Shown: positions 1 to 9,914 of the stretch, piece after piece
Numbering within the stretch: the first letter of the stretch is position 1
How the letters are laid out: each line of letters starts with the position of its first letter
Source: Pseudomonas fluorescens
Lineage (GTDB): Bacteria; Pseudomonadota; Gammaproteobacteria; Pseudomonadales; Pseudomonadaceae
Length of the DNA stretch: 64,000 bases
Direction: 5' to 3'
NCBI RefSeq assembly: GCF_902497775.2
Contig: NZ_OZ024668.1
Span: forward strand, 4,882,326 to 4,946,325
Translations under genes and position numbers: made by a program
Notes under the pieces: generated by a model
Databases searched by the model: none
Seen by the model: only the letters and a program-made list of their open reading frames with translations
Told to the model about the DNA's origin: nothing

Positions 1-65
1 ATTCAGCGCGATTATGGCGGCTGGCGGGCTGTGAGCAAATACTCGAAAACGACCGCCATCACATT

Positions 66-518
66 TCAGCGAACGACAGCCAACTCGTGGCCGCAGGCCA
101 GGCAATGGCTCAGCCATTCACCGAGGAACAGGTTGAGCTGGGCTTTTTCGTCCGGCTGGTGCATGGCCGCATTGGGATACGGATAGATGCTGCGAAAACG
201 CCGGGCGTGCTCGGCGCTGACCACTTCGGCCATGCGCGCGTCGTGGTAGACCTGCACCTCCAGTTGCGGCACCGGCAGCCAGGGCAGGCTGTGCTCCTGG
301 CGCACGCGCAAGGTGGTGGTGTAGGGGCAGGCGAGCACCACATCAAGGACCAGCACGCCAAGCATCTGGTCGCCCTGGGTCATGCCGATACGGCGCGAGC
401 TCATGGTGCTGCGCATGTCGGGCAACAGGCGCATCAAGCGCGCATAGTTGGCCTCACAGGCAGCCTGCAACCCGACCAGATCGACCCGGTAGCGCTCGCG
501 CAGCAGATTCACGACCAT
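66..518 (-). CDS. DUF1249 family protein (YqiB-like)
   Basis: A 150-residue soluble protein of the DUF1249/YqiB family. Its biochemical function is not known. It has no signal peptide or membrane segment and is the usual length for the family. Its start overlaps the 3' end of nudF by 10 bases on the same strand, so the two are probably translated together. In pseudomonads and enterobacteria this gene commonly sits between nudF and the cAMP phosphodiesterase gene cpdA. The 65 bases remaining before the window edge hold no convincing start of cpdA. The family call rests on overall resemblance and context; a role in nucleotide-sugar or cyclic-nucleotide turnover would be a guess. Confidence 0.75.
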   Translation of the reverse strand: MVVNLLRERYRVDLVGLQAACEANYARLMRLLPDMRSTMSSRRIGMTQGDQMLGVLVLDVVLACPYTTTLRVRQEHSLPWLPVPQLEVQVYHDARMAEVVSAEHARRFRSIYPYPNAAMHQPDEKAQLNLFLGEWLSHCLACGHELAVVR

Positions 519-1129
519 AGCCCCCTGACTTCAGCGCGGTTCAAGGCCAGCCATTGCAAGGCAATGATGGTTGCCGCGTTGGCAATTTTGCCGTCGCGCA
601 CGGCCTGCAGCGCATCCTCGAGCGCCCAGACCTTGACGCGAATATCCTCACCTTCTTCTTCCAGCCCGTGCAGGCCTCCGGCCCCAATGCTGCTGCAACG
701 GCCCAGGTAAAGATGGACAAATTCATCGCTGCCGCCCGGTGACGGGAAATACCGGGTCATCGGCCACAGCGTACTGAACACAAGCCCAGCTTCCTCCTCG
801 GCCTCGCGGTGTGCAACTTCTTCCGGTTCTTCGTCCTTGTCGATCAGACCGGCGACCAGTTCGATCATCCAGGGGTCTTCAATCTTGCCCAGCGCCCCTA
901 CGCGAAACTGTTCGATCAGCACCACTTCGTCGCGCTGTGGATCGTAGGGCAAAACGCAAACAGCATCGTGACGCACGAACAGCTCGCGACTGATCTCACG
1001 CCCCATGCCCCCGGCAAACAGCTCGTGGCGCAGGCGCAACTTGTCGAGGCGGTAGAAGCCCTTGTAGCAAGTGGTCCGATCGGCGATATCGACCTTGCTG
1101 GGCGTAGCGTTGTTGAACGTGTCTGACAT
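509..1129 (-). CDS. nudF: ADP-ribose pyrophosphatase NudF
   Basis: A Nudix hydrolase of 206 residues that cleaves ADP-ribose to AMP and ribose 5-phosphate, limiting free ADP-ribose in the cytoplasm. A canonical Nudix box runs from Gly94 to Leu116 (G-x5-E-x7-REAEEEAGL) and carries the metal-binding glutamates. The open frame extends 17 codons further upstream, but the ATG at 1129 gives the usual N-terminus (MSDTF...) seen in Pseudomonas NudF. It is followed by the overlapping DUF1249 gene on the same strand. The 130-odd bases upstream are shared with the divergent lipoprotein gene and should hold both promoters. Confidence 0.9.
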   Translation of the reverse strand: MSDTFNNATPSKVDIADRTTCYKGFYRLDKLRLRHELFAGGMGREISRELFVRHDAVCVLPYDPQRDEVVLIEQFRVGALGKIEDPWMIELVAGLIDKDEEPEEVAHREAEEEAGLVFSTLWPMTRYFPSPGGSDEFVHLYLGRCSSIGAGGLHGLEEEGEDIRVKVWALEDALQAVRDGKIANAATIIALQWLALNRAEVRGLWS

Positions 1130-1315
1130 GGGAATCCTCATTGCCTCATTTACCACATCGCGCCATCCTAACCTGCGCACCGCCGTGTTTCACCTCTTTA
1201 AAGATACCGCCCGGGCTGCGAGGATAGGCACCCCGCTGGTCTATTCAGCTTAGTGGCGAACTGAAGGCCTTGCCGACGGTCCAAGTCCGATCACCTTTGC
1301 CTTACAAGGATCATC

Positions 1316-2062
1316 ATGACGCTTGTGAAACTGACTTCCGTGGCCGTGCTGGCCCTGGCCCTGGGCGCTTGTCAGAGCCTGTTCCAGCCCAACATGCGCA
1401 CGCCGCTGGAGGTCAAGCGCGACCGCTGGGAGCACATCAAGCCCGGTTGCAGCAACGCCGATTGCCCCCTGGTCAACATCGACACCATCCACTTCCCGGC
1501 CAACCCCAAACTGGACGCGATCGTCGAGAAACGCCTGCTGCAACTGACCCAGGACAACGAGCGCAGCGCACCACCCAGCTCACTCAAAGCCTATGAAGAG
1601 CAGTTCATGGCCAGCGCCGAAAGCCGCAACAGCAGCTACCTGCAAGCCAAGGTACGCGAGCAGCATGACGGACTGGTGATCATCGAGCTGTCCAGTTACC
1701 TGGACACCGGTGGCGCCCATGGTATGCCCGGGCGCGGCTTCATTAACTATTCGCGCCAACAGGACAAGGTCCTGACCCTGCAGGACATGCTGGTGCCAGG
1801 CCAGGAAGCGACCTTCTGGAAGACCGCCGAAGAAGCCCATAAAGGCTGGCTGATCAGCACCGGCATGGACAAGGACGCTGACTTCGTCCAGAACTGGCCA
1901 TTCCGCCAGACCCCGCATATCGCCCTGACCTACGGCGCGGTGGTGCTGAAGTACGAGGTCTATGCCATCGCCCCGTACTCCATGGGCCACATCGAGCTGA
2001 AAATCCCCTACCCGCGCCTGAACGGCGTGATCAAGCCGGAGTTGTTTCCCGGTCGCGGCTGA
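1316..2062 (+). CDS. RsiV-like (DUF3298) lipoprotein
   Basis: A 248-residue predicted lipoprotein. The first 19 residues form a signal peptide ending in a lipobox (LGAC, Cys19). The mature part resembles the DUF3298/RsiV-like fold found in the extracytoplasmic part of the Bacillus anti-sigma factor RsiV and in some peptidoglycan deacetylases. No catalytic residues can be assigned and no sigma factor gene lies nearby, so an anti-sigma role is not supported here. It is a single gene, divergent from nudF. Its 3' end overlaps the 3' end of the convergent cytX gene by 32 bases. Confidence 0.7.
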   Translation: MTLVKLTSVAVLALALGACQSLFQPNMRTPLEVKRDRWEHIKPGCSNADCPLVNIDTIHFPANPKLDAIVEKRLLQLTQDNERSAPPSSLKAYEEQFMASAESRNSSYLQAKVREQHDGLVIIELSSYLDTGGAHGMPGRGFINYSRQQDKVLTLQDMLVPGQEATFWKTAEEAHKGWLISTGMDKDADFVQNWPFRQTPHIALTYGAVVLKYEVYAIAPYSMGHIELKIPYPRLNGVIKPELFPGRG

Positions 2063-3323
2063 CCGCCGGCGCGGCAGTCCAGTAGACCAACCCTGCCAGC
2101 AGCAAGGCCGGCAGGGTCGAGCCGACGTTCGGCGCGTAGTGCGCCAGCAGGTGATAAGCTGCGACACCAATTGCCCAGGCCAGCAATGCCGGCCAGTGCA
2201 GGCTGTGGATCGGGCTGGTGTCGCTGCGCCGGCGTCGGACGATGAAGTGATCGACCAGCACCACACCGAACAGCGGCGCGAACACCGAGCCGATGAGCAA
2301 TAGGAAGTTCTGGTATTGCGCCAGCGGCGCGAAGCTGGCGATCAGGGTGCACAGCACGCCGATAGCCAGGGCCAGGTGCTCGACCTTCAGGCGCACCAGC
2401 AAACCGCTGGAGACGGCCGCCGAGTGAATATCGGCGAAAGCCTTTTCCGACTCATCGAGCAGGATCAGCAGCAGCGGAATGCCCAGGCCCGCGCCGGCCA
2501 GCGCCAGCAGCAGGGTATTGACCTCGCCGGCCGGAGCAAACGCCAGGGTGTAGGCCACGCCCAGACTCATCATCCAGACGTTGCCGACGAAGTAGCCCAG
2601 CGCCGTGCCAGCGAACACCCGGCTGGCACGCTGGCTGAAGCGTGAGTAGTCGGCAATCAGCGGCAGCCACGACAGCGGCATGGCAATGGCGATATCAATG
2701 CCGATCGCCAGTGGCATCGAGCCATCGCCGGCTTGCGCCCACAGCGCAGCCAGATCGGCCTTGGCGAAGAGGTTCCAGGTCAGCCACAGGCAGGCGCCGA
2801 TCAGTAGCCAGATGCCCCATTTGCGCAGGATCTTGCGCACGAAGGTCAAGGGGCCGCTGACCGCCAGCAAGGTGGCCAGCGCGCCGAAGCACAAGGTCCA
2901 CAACAAAGGATTGGTCAGCGCACTGCCGGCGCCGAAGGCACGCTCGCTGAGCAAGCTGGCGGCATCGCGCATGACGATGATTTCGAACGAACCCCAGCCG
3001 ATCAGTTGCAGCAGGTTGAGCATGGCCGGCAGGCGCGCGCCGTTGCGGCCCAGGCTGCGACGCAGGGCGGCCATGGACGACAGGCCGGTATCGCTGCCGA
3101 TGACCCCGACAGCCGCCAACAACAGCACGCCGACGCTGGTGCCGATGATGATCGCCAGCACCGCATTGGCCAAGCCCAGGCCGGGGCCGAGCAAGGCGCC
3201 GGTCTGCAGGACCATCAGGCCGATGCCGAGGGAAAACCACAGGGAACAGAGGTCGCGGCCGCTGAGCACGCGTTGCTCGGCGGTGACCGGGTGATCGGGG
3301 GAAAACTGGCTGAGTGTGCTCAC
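2031..3323 (-). CDS. cytX: Hydroxymethylpyrimidine transporter CytX (NCS1 family)
   Basis: A 430-residue NCS1-family permease with about twelve hydrophobic segments over nearly its whole length. CytX proteins are predicted to import the thiamine pyrimidine precursor hydroxymethylpyrimidine. The position directly downstream of thiC on the same strand, behind the TPP riboswitch, fits salvage of the same intermediate that ThiC makes. The start is GTG at 3323; no upstream ATG exists in frame and the next methionine lies inside a membrane segment. A very long hairpin separates it from thiC and could set their relative expression. Substrate is inferred from family and context. Confidence 0.8.
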   Translation of the reverse strand: MSTLSQFSPDHPVTAEQRVLSGRDLCSLWFSLGIGLMVLQTGALLGPGLGLANAVLAIIIGTSVGVLLLAAVGVIGSDTGLSSMAALRRSLGRNGARLPAMLNLLQLIGWGSFEIIVMRDAASLLSERAFGAGSALTNPLLWTLCFGALATLLAVSGPLTFVRKILRKWGIWLLIGACLWLTWNLFAKADLAALWAQAGDGSMPLAIGIDIAIAMPLSWLPLIADYSRFSQRASRVFAGTALGYFVGNVWMMSLGVAYTLAFAPAGEVNTLLLALAGAGLGIPLLLILLDESEKAFADIHSAAVSSGLLVRLKVEHLALAIGVLCTLIASFAPLAQYQNFLLLIGSVFAPLFGVVLVDHFIVRRRRSDTSPIHSLHWPALLAWAIGVAAYHLLAHYAPNVGSTLPALLLAGLVYWTAAPAVSRDRETTPA

Positions 3324-3371
3324 GAGAGTGGTCTCGACAGGAGAAGTTGTTGTTATTTGAGGCCCTATCGC

Positions 3372-3440
3372 GGGTCAAGTCGAGCCGTTGCACCGCCGCT
3401 CCCACTGTGGGAGCGGCGGTGCGACGGCTCGACTTGACCC
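3372..3440. repeat. 33-bp-arm inverted repeat between thiC and cytX
   Basis: Arms 3372-3404 and 3408-3440 are complementary over 33 bases with a single mismatch, which is a G-U wobble in RNA, around a 3-base loop. The outer part starts GGGTCAAGTCGAGCC and the tip reads CCGCTCCCA/TGGGAGCGG. A related single copy lies at 60293-60331, so it belongs to a dispersed palindrome family of this genome. In the thiC-cytX transcript it would form a very stable hairpin. Confidence 0.85.
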
Positions 3441-3450
3441 CCGAATCGGC

Positions 3451-5600
<2,150 letters not shown>

Positions 5601-5603
5601 GCC

Positions 5604-5633
5604 AGTCTAGACTGGAGTGGCATACAAAGCCAA
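5604..5633 (-). promoter_or_regulatory. Candidate thiC promoter
   Basis: On the minus strand a -35-like TTGGCT (5628-5633) and a -10-like TAGACT (5604-5609) are 18 bases apart. They would start transcription around 5598, at the first base of the riboswitch. The -10 lies inside a perfect 14-bp palindrome, CCAGTCTAGACTGG (5602-5615). This is pattern matching only; the -35 is weak. Confidence 0.4.
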
Positions 5634-5740
5634 GCACCTGGACACGGACACGATAAATGGCGCAAATAGCGGATTGTTGCAAAATGGCTGCGCAACTACA
5701 CTCACCAGTTCAGAAATACTCACCGTTCAAGGATTGCCCT

Positions 5741-7174
5741 ATGCTGCGCAAACTTTCACTGGCCCTCGCCGTGTCTTGTGCTACCAACGGAATGGCCTGG
5801 GCAGCGGACGTGCCCCTGTCGGCGAAGACCGACCTGGTCAGTGTCTATCAGGAGGCCGTGAACAATAACGCCGACCTGGCGGCCGCCCGCGCCAACTACG
5901 GCGCTCAGAAGGAAGTGGTGCCTCAGGCCCGCGCTGGCCTGTTGCCGAACCTCTCGGCCGGCGCCGAGATGATGAGCAACCGCACCAAGATCGACAGCCC
6001 GTCGGCGACTGCCAACCGCAGTGGCAATTCCTGGCAGGCGACCCTGGCGCAACCGATCTTCCGCGCTGACCGCTGGTTCCAGTTGCAGGCCGCCGAAGCG
6101 GTCAACGAGCAGTCAGCCCTGGAACTGTCGGCAACCGAACAGAACCTGATCCTGCAAAGTGCCGAAAACTATTTCGCCGTGCTGCGCGCCCAGGACACCC
6201 TGGCTTCGACCAAAGCCGAAGAAGCAGCGTTCAAGCGCCAGCTCGACCAGTCCAACGAGCGCTTCGACGTCGGCCTCTCGGACAAGACCGACGTGCTGCA
6301 ATCCCAAGCCAGCTATGACACTGCCCGGGCCAACCGCATCGTTGCCCAGCGCCAGGTCGATGACGCCTTCGAGGCGCTGATCACCCTGACCAACCGCGAC
6401 TACAACTCGGTACAAGGCATCGTCCACACCTTGCCGGTGCAAGTGCCAGTACCGAACGATGCCAAAGCCTGGGTCGAGACTGCCGGCAAGCAGAACCTCA
6501 ATCTGCTCGCCACCAACTACGCGGTGAGCGCCGCCGAAGAAACCCTGCGCCAGCGCAAGGCCGGGCACGCGCCGACCGTGGATGCGGTAGCGCGCTACCA
6601 GAAAGGCGACAACGACAGCCTGGGCTTCACCAACCCCAACCTTACCGGACAGAACTACAGCGGTGATGTCGAGCAGACCAGCATCGGCCTGCAACTGAAC
6701 ATCCCGATCTACAGCGGCGGCCTGACCAGCTCGCAAGTGCGCGAGGCCTACCAGCGCCTGAGCCAGAGCGAACAGCAGCGCGAAAGCCTGCGCCGCCAGG
6801 TGGTGGAAAACACCCGCAACCTGCACCGCGCGGTGAACACCGACGTGGAACAGGTACAAGCGCGCAAGCAGTCGATCATCTCCAACCAGAGCGCCCTGGA
6901 AGCCACTGAAATCGGCTACCAGGTGGGTACCCGCAATATCGTCGACGTGCTCGACGCCCAGCGCCAGCTGTACACCTCGGTGCGTGATTACAACAACACC
7001 CGCTACGACTACATCCTCGACAACCTGCGCCTGAAGCAGGCCGCGGGCACCTTGAGCCCGCAGGACCTGAACGACCTGAGCCGTTACCTGAAACCGGACT
7101 ACAACCCGGACAAGGACTTCCTGCCGCCGGACCTGGCCGCTGCGGCCAAGGCCAACTTCGAAGCACGGCCCTGA
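5741..7174 (+). CDS. tolC: TolC-family outer membrane channel protein
   Basis: A 477-residue TolC-type outer membrane factor that forms the trimeric exit duct of tripartite efflux pumps and type I secretion systems. A signal peptide of about 22 residues ends at AWA. Two repeats of the outer-membrane-factor domain follow, with the long heptad-rich helices expected for the periplasmic tunnel. The ATG at 5741 is preferred over an in-frame start 28 codons upstream because it begins the signal peptide. The position next to thiC matches opmH (PA4974) of P. aeruginosa, which serves several pumps including TriABC. No pump or adaptor gene is adjacent, so its partners must be encoded elsewhere. Confidence 0.9.
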   Translation: MLRKLSLALAVSCATNGMAWAADVPLSAKTDLVSVYQEAVNNNADLAAARANYGAQKEVVPQARAGLLPNLSAGAEMMSNRTKIDSPSATANRSGNSWQATLAQPIFRADRWFQLQAAEAVNEQSALELSATEQNLILQSAENYFAVLRAQDTLASTKAEEAAFKRQLDQSNERFDVGLSDKTDVLQSQASYDTARANRIVAQRQVDDAFEALITLTNRDYNSVQGIVHTLPVQVPVPNDAKAWVETAGKQNLNLLATNYAVSAAEETLRQRKAGHAPTVDAVARYQKGDNDSLGFTNPNLTGQNYSGDVEQTSIGLQLNIPIYSGGLTSSQVREAYQRLSQSEQQRESLRRQVVENTRNLHRAVNTDVEQVQARKQSIISNQSALEATEIGYQVGTRNIVDVLDAQRQLYTSVRDYNNTRYDYILDNLRLKQAAGTLSPQDLNDLSRYLKPDYNPDKDFLPPDLAAAAKANFEARP

Positions 7175-7180
7175 AACGCA

Positions 7181-7237
7181 ATCGCCGGCAAAGCCGGCTC
7201 CCACAAAACCCTGTGTGGAGCCGGCCTTGCCGGCGAT
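7181..7237. repeat. Inverted REP pair, AAGCCGGCTCCCACA type
   Basis: Two copies of an extragenic palindrome (7181-7205 and 7214-7237) face each other in the gap between the convergent tolC and waaA genes. The core ATCGCCGGC...GCCGGCTCCCACA differs from the main family in this window. It probably also serves as a bidirectional transcription stop. Confidence 0.8.
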
Positions 7238-7253
7238 GGCAGGCAAAGTCTGC

Positions 7254-8522
7254 CTAGATCAACCGCCCCAACCCTTCAAGCAAGCGCTGCAACGCCCCCT
7301 GGTTGGCCTTCATCACCGCCAGCCCTGCCGCCCCCATGCGTTGCGCATCTCGAGGCAACTCGATCAAGCGGCGCACCTCGGCCGCCACCCCCTGGACATC
7401 ATCGACTTCCTGCAAGGCACCGGCCTCACGCAGCATCGCCGCGATCTCGAGAAAGTTGAACAAATGCGGACCACTGAGCACCGGCAATGACAATGCCGCA
7501 GGCTCCAGCAGGTTGTGCCCGCCATTGGGCACCAGGCTGCCACCAACGAAGGCAATATCGGCCAGGGCATAGAGAAACAGCAGCTCACCCATGGTGTCGC
7601 CGAGCAGCACTGCGGTATCAGCAGCCACCGGTTCGCCACTGGAACGACGTACCGTCGGCAATTGCCCGCGGCACAACTCGAAGACACTGTTGAAGCGCTC
7701 CGGGTGACGCGGCACCAGAATCAGCAAGGCGTCGGCATGGTGCTCGCGCAACTGCCGGTGAGCGGCGAGGATGATCTCGTCCTCGCCTTCATGAGTGCTG
7801 GCCGCGATCCACACCGGACGCTGAGCGGCCTGCCATTGCTCACGCAAGGCCTGCGCACGCGACAACAGGTGCTCGTCGATGCTCAGGTCGAACTTGATCG
7901 AACCGGTCACCTGCACGCATTCCAGGCGCGCACCCAACTGGCGAAAACGCTGGGCTTCGGTTTCGGTCTGCACCGCGATCAGGCTCATCTGCGCCAGCAT
8001 CGGCCGGGTCAACCCGGCAAAGCGCGCATAGCCCCGGGCCGAGCGCTCGGACAACCGCGCGTTAGCCAGGGCCACGGGAATGCCGCGCTTGGCACACTGG
8101 TGAATGTGATTGGGCCACAGCTCGGTTTCCATGATCACCGCAAGCTTGGGCTGCACGTGATCGAGAAAGCGTCCGGCGGCCCAGGGCAAGTCGTATGGCA
8201 GGTAGCAGTGCTGGATGCGCGGTTCATCGGCAAACATCGCCCGAACCCGCTCGGAACCGGTCGGGGTCATGCAGGTGATAGTGATCGGCAGCTGTGGATA
8301 AGCCTGCAGCAAGGCGCGAATCATCGGCGCGGCGGCAATGCTCTCGCCCACCGACACCGCATGCACCCAGATCCCGCCTTCGGCCATGGCCGGCAGGTTC
8401 AGGGCAAATCGCTCACCGATGCGCTGACCATAAGCCGGCGCCTTGCGCGAACGCAGGAACAGGCGCAGCGCAACCAGCGGCAGGCCCAGGTGAAACAGCA
8501 AGGTATAGAGGGTTCTGTTCAT
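7254..8522 (-). CDS. waaA: Kdo transferase WaaA (KdtA)
   Basis: A 422-residue GT30 glycosyltransferase that adds 3-deoxy-D-manno-octulosonic acid residues from CMP-Kdo to lipid IVA, linking lipid A to the core oligosaccharide at the inner face of the inner membrane. The N-terminus has one hydrophobic anchor followed by a basic stretch. The N-terminal Kdo-transferase domain covers roughly residues 35-215 and a GT-B C-terminal domain follows, with a GGSLVPNGGHNLLEPA segment typical of WaaA. Length is normal and the start is an ATG at 8522. It converges on tolC across a REP pair. A LysR regulator gene ends 14 bases upstream on the same strand. Confidence 0.95.
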   Translation of the reverse strand: MNRTLYTLLFHLGLPLVALRLFLRSRKAPAYGQRIGERFALNLPAMAEGGIWVHAVSVGESIAAAPMIRALLQAYPQLPITITCMTPTGSERVRAMFADEPRIQHCYLPYDLPWAAGRFLDHVQPKLAVIMETELWPNHIHQCAKRGIPVALANARLSERSARGYARFAGLTRPMLAQMSLIAVQTETEAQRFRQLGARLECVQVTGSIKFDLSIDEHLLSRAQALREQWQAAQRPVWIAASTHEGEDEIILAAHRQLREHHADALLILVPRHPERFNSVFELCRGQLPTVRRSSGEPVAADTAVLLGDTMGELLFLYALADIAFVGGSLVPNGGHNLLEPAALSLPVLSGPHLFNFLEIAAMLREAGALQEVDDVQGVAAEVRRLIELPRDAQRMGAAGLAVMKANQGALQRLLEGLGRLI

Positions 8523-8536
8523 GGCGCCGAAGTGTA

Positions 8537-9427
8537 CTAGCCAATTGCGCGCAAGTGCACTGCGAAGCGTTCAGCCAACCACTGCGCGGCGGGGCCCAGC
8601 GGCTCGTCACGCCGCCACACCAGCTCGACCACCAGCGCCGGCGGCGTCCACTCGCTGGCCAGCTCGACCATTTGCGCCTGGTACGTGGGGTACTGCACCA
8701 CATGCCGTGGCAGCCAGGCCCAGCCCAGCCCGCGCATCAGCAGTTCGGCCATGGCGTAGAAGCTGTCGGCGCGCCAGATCTGCGGGCTGATCGGTTCGCC
8801 ACCGGGGTAGCCGCTTTCCTGCGGGGTAATCAGCAATTGACGGTGGCGGGCCAGGTCCTGGCGAGTGACGCGATCCAACCGGGTCAAGGGATGATCTACG
8901 CCACACGCGGTGACCATCTCGATCCGCCCCACTGCCCGGCGCTCCAGGGACACCGGCATCTGGTCATGGTGGAACAGCAGCCCCAGATCGGCACGCCGCT
9001 CGATCAGCTTGCGCGCCACGTCGCCCTGGGCACCGCTGGCCATCTGCACTTCGAGCAAGGGGAACTGCCGGGCCAGTTCATCGAGGCTGTCGATCACCGG
9101 CTGATACGGCATGGCCTCGTCCTGAGCCACACGCAGTTGTGCCTCCTGCCCGCGCATCAAGGCCAGGGCCCGACCATCCAGGCGCTCGCACTGGCGCAGC
9201 AGTTCGCGGGCATCTTCCAGCAAGGTTGCGCCGGCCTCGGTCAGGCGTGGCTGGCGGCCGCTGCTGCGCTCGAACAAGGTCACACCCAGGTCGGCCTCCA
9301 GCAGGGCAATACCATTGCTCACCGCCGATTGCGCCTTGCGCTGTTCACGGGCTACGGCCGAGAACGAACGTAGCTCGGCGACCCGCACGAACATGCGCAA
9401 CTGCTCCAGATTCCACTGCTCGGCCAT
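8537..9427 (-). CDS. LysR-family transcriptional regulator
   Basis: A 296-residue LysR-type regulator. The winged helix-turn-helix occupies about residues 5-64 and the C-terminal part is a typical effector-binding domain. The first ATG is at 9427; a TTG immediately before it is a less likely start. The gene is divergent from the EmrE-type pump gene with 86 bases between the starts, the usual arrangement for a LysR protein controlling its neighbour. A role in regulating the pump is therefore a reasonable guess. Effector is unknown. Confidence 0.9.
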   Translation of the reverse strand: MAEQWNLEQLRMFVRVAELRSFSAVAREQRKAQSAVSNGIALLEADLGVTLFERSSGRQPRLTEAGATLLEDARELLRQCERLDGRALALMRGQEAQLRVAQDEAMPYQPVIDSLDELARQFPLLEVQMASGAQGDVARKLIERRADLGLLFHHDQMPVSLERRAVGRIEMVTACGVDHPLTRLDRVTRQDLARHRQLLITPQESGYPGGEPISPQIWRADSFYAMAELLMRGLGWAWLPRHVVQYPTYQAQMVELASEWTPPALVVELVWRRDEPLGPAAQWLAERFAVHLRAIG

Positions 9428-9513
9428 CAACCTATCTCCAGGAAAGATAGGTAATGACTTTACCCCATTCAGGCTTGCTCTAGAATGCCCAGCCAGAACA
9501 GAGGATCACCGAC

Positions 9514-9846
9514 ATGAATGCCTACACCTACCTGGCTATCGCCATCTGCGCCGAAGTCATCGCCACCGCGTCGATGAAAGCCGTCAAGGGCCTGAGCACG
9601 CCCCTGCCGCTGCTGCTGATGGTCTGTGGCTACGCTGTGGCGTTCTGGATGCTGACCCTGGTGGTGCGCAGCATTCCGGTGGGTATCGCCTATGCAATCT
9701 GGTCGGGCTTGGGCATCGTCCTGATCAGCGTTGCGGCGCTGGTGATCTACGGGCAGAAGCTGGACGTGCCGGCGATGCTCGGCATGGCCATGATCGTCGG
9801 CGGTGTGGTGGTGATCCAGGTCTTCTCGAAAACCGCCGGGCATTGA
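9514..9846 (+). CDS. emrE: Small multidrug resistance efflux pump, EmrE type
   Basis: A 110-residue four-helix SMR-family transporter that exchanges protons for lipophilic cations such as quaternary ammonium compounds. The essential membrane glutamate is present at position 14 (ICAEV). The segment GIAYAIWSGLGIVLIS in helix 3 and the C-terminal helix match EmrE rather than the guanidinium exporters of the SugE/Gdx type. A GAGGA ribosome site lies eight bases before the ATG. It is divergent from the LysR gene. Exact substrates cannot be read from the sequence. Confidence 0.88.
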   Translation: MNAYTYLAIAICAEVIATASMKAVKGLSTPLPLLLMVCGYAVAFWMLTLVVRSIPVGIAYAIWSGLGIVLISVAALVIYGQKLDVPAMLGMAMIVGGVVVIQVFSKTAGH

Positions 9847-9914
9847 TCGGCAACCGGGTGCAATGGCTCACAGGCTGTATACTGGGCGTCTGTCCAAGCT
9901 TGTGAGGTTCATGC

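Noticed and set aside
1..65. Start of cpdA on the minus strand
   Set aside because: The only in-frame ATG within the 65 bases reaches a stop after 15 codons, so the next gene must begin outside the window.
3372..3440. Second TPP riboswitch in front of cytX
   Set aside because: The 127-base gap holds only the long palindrome; neither the CTGAGA box nor the GTTGAACCTGA segment occurs.
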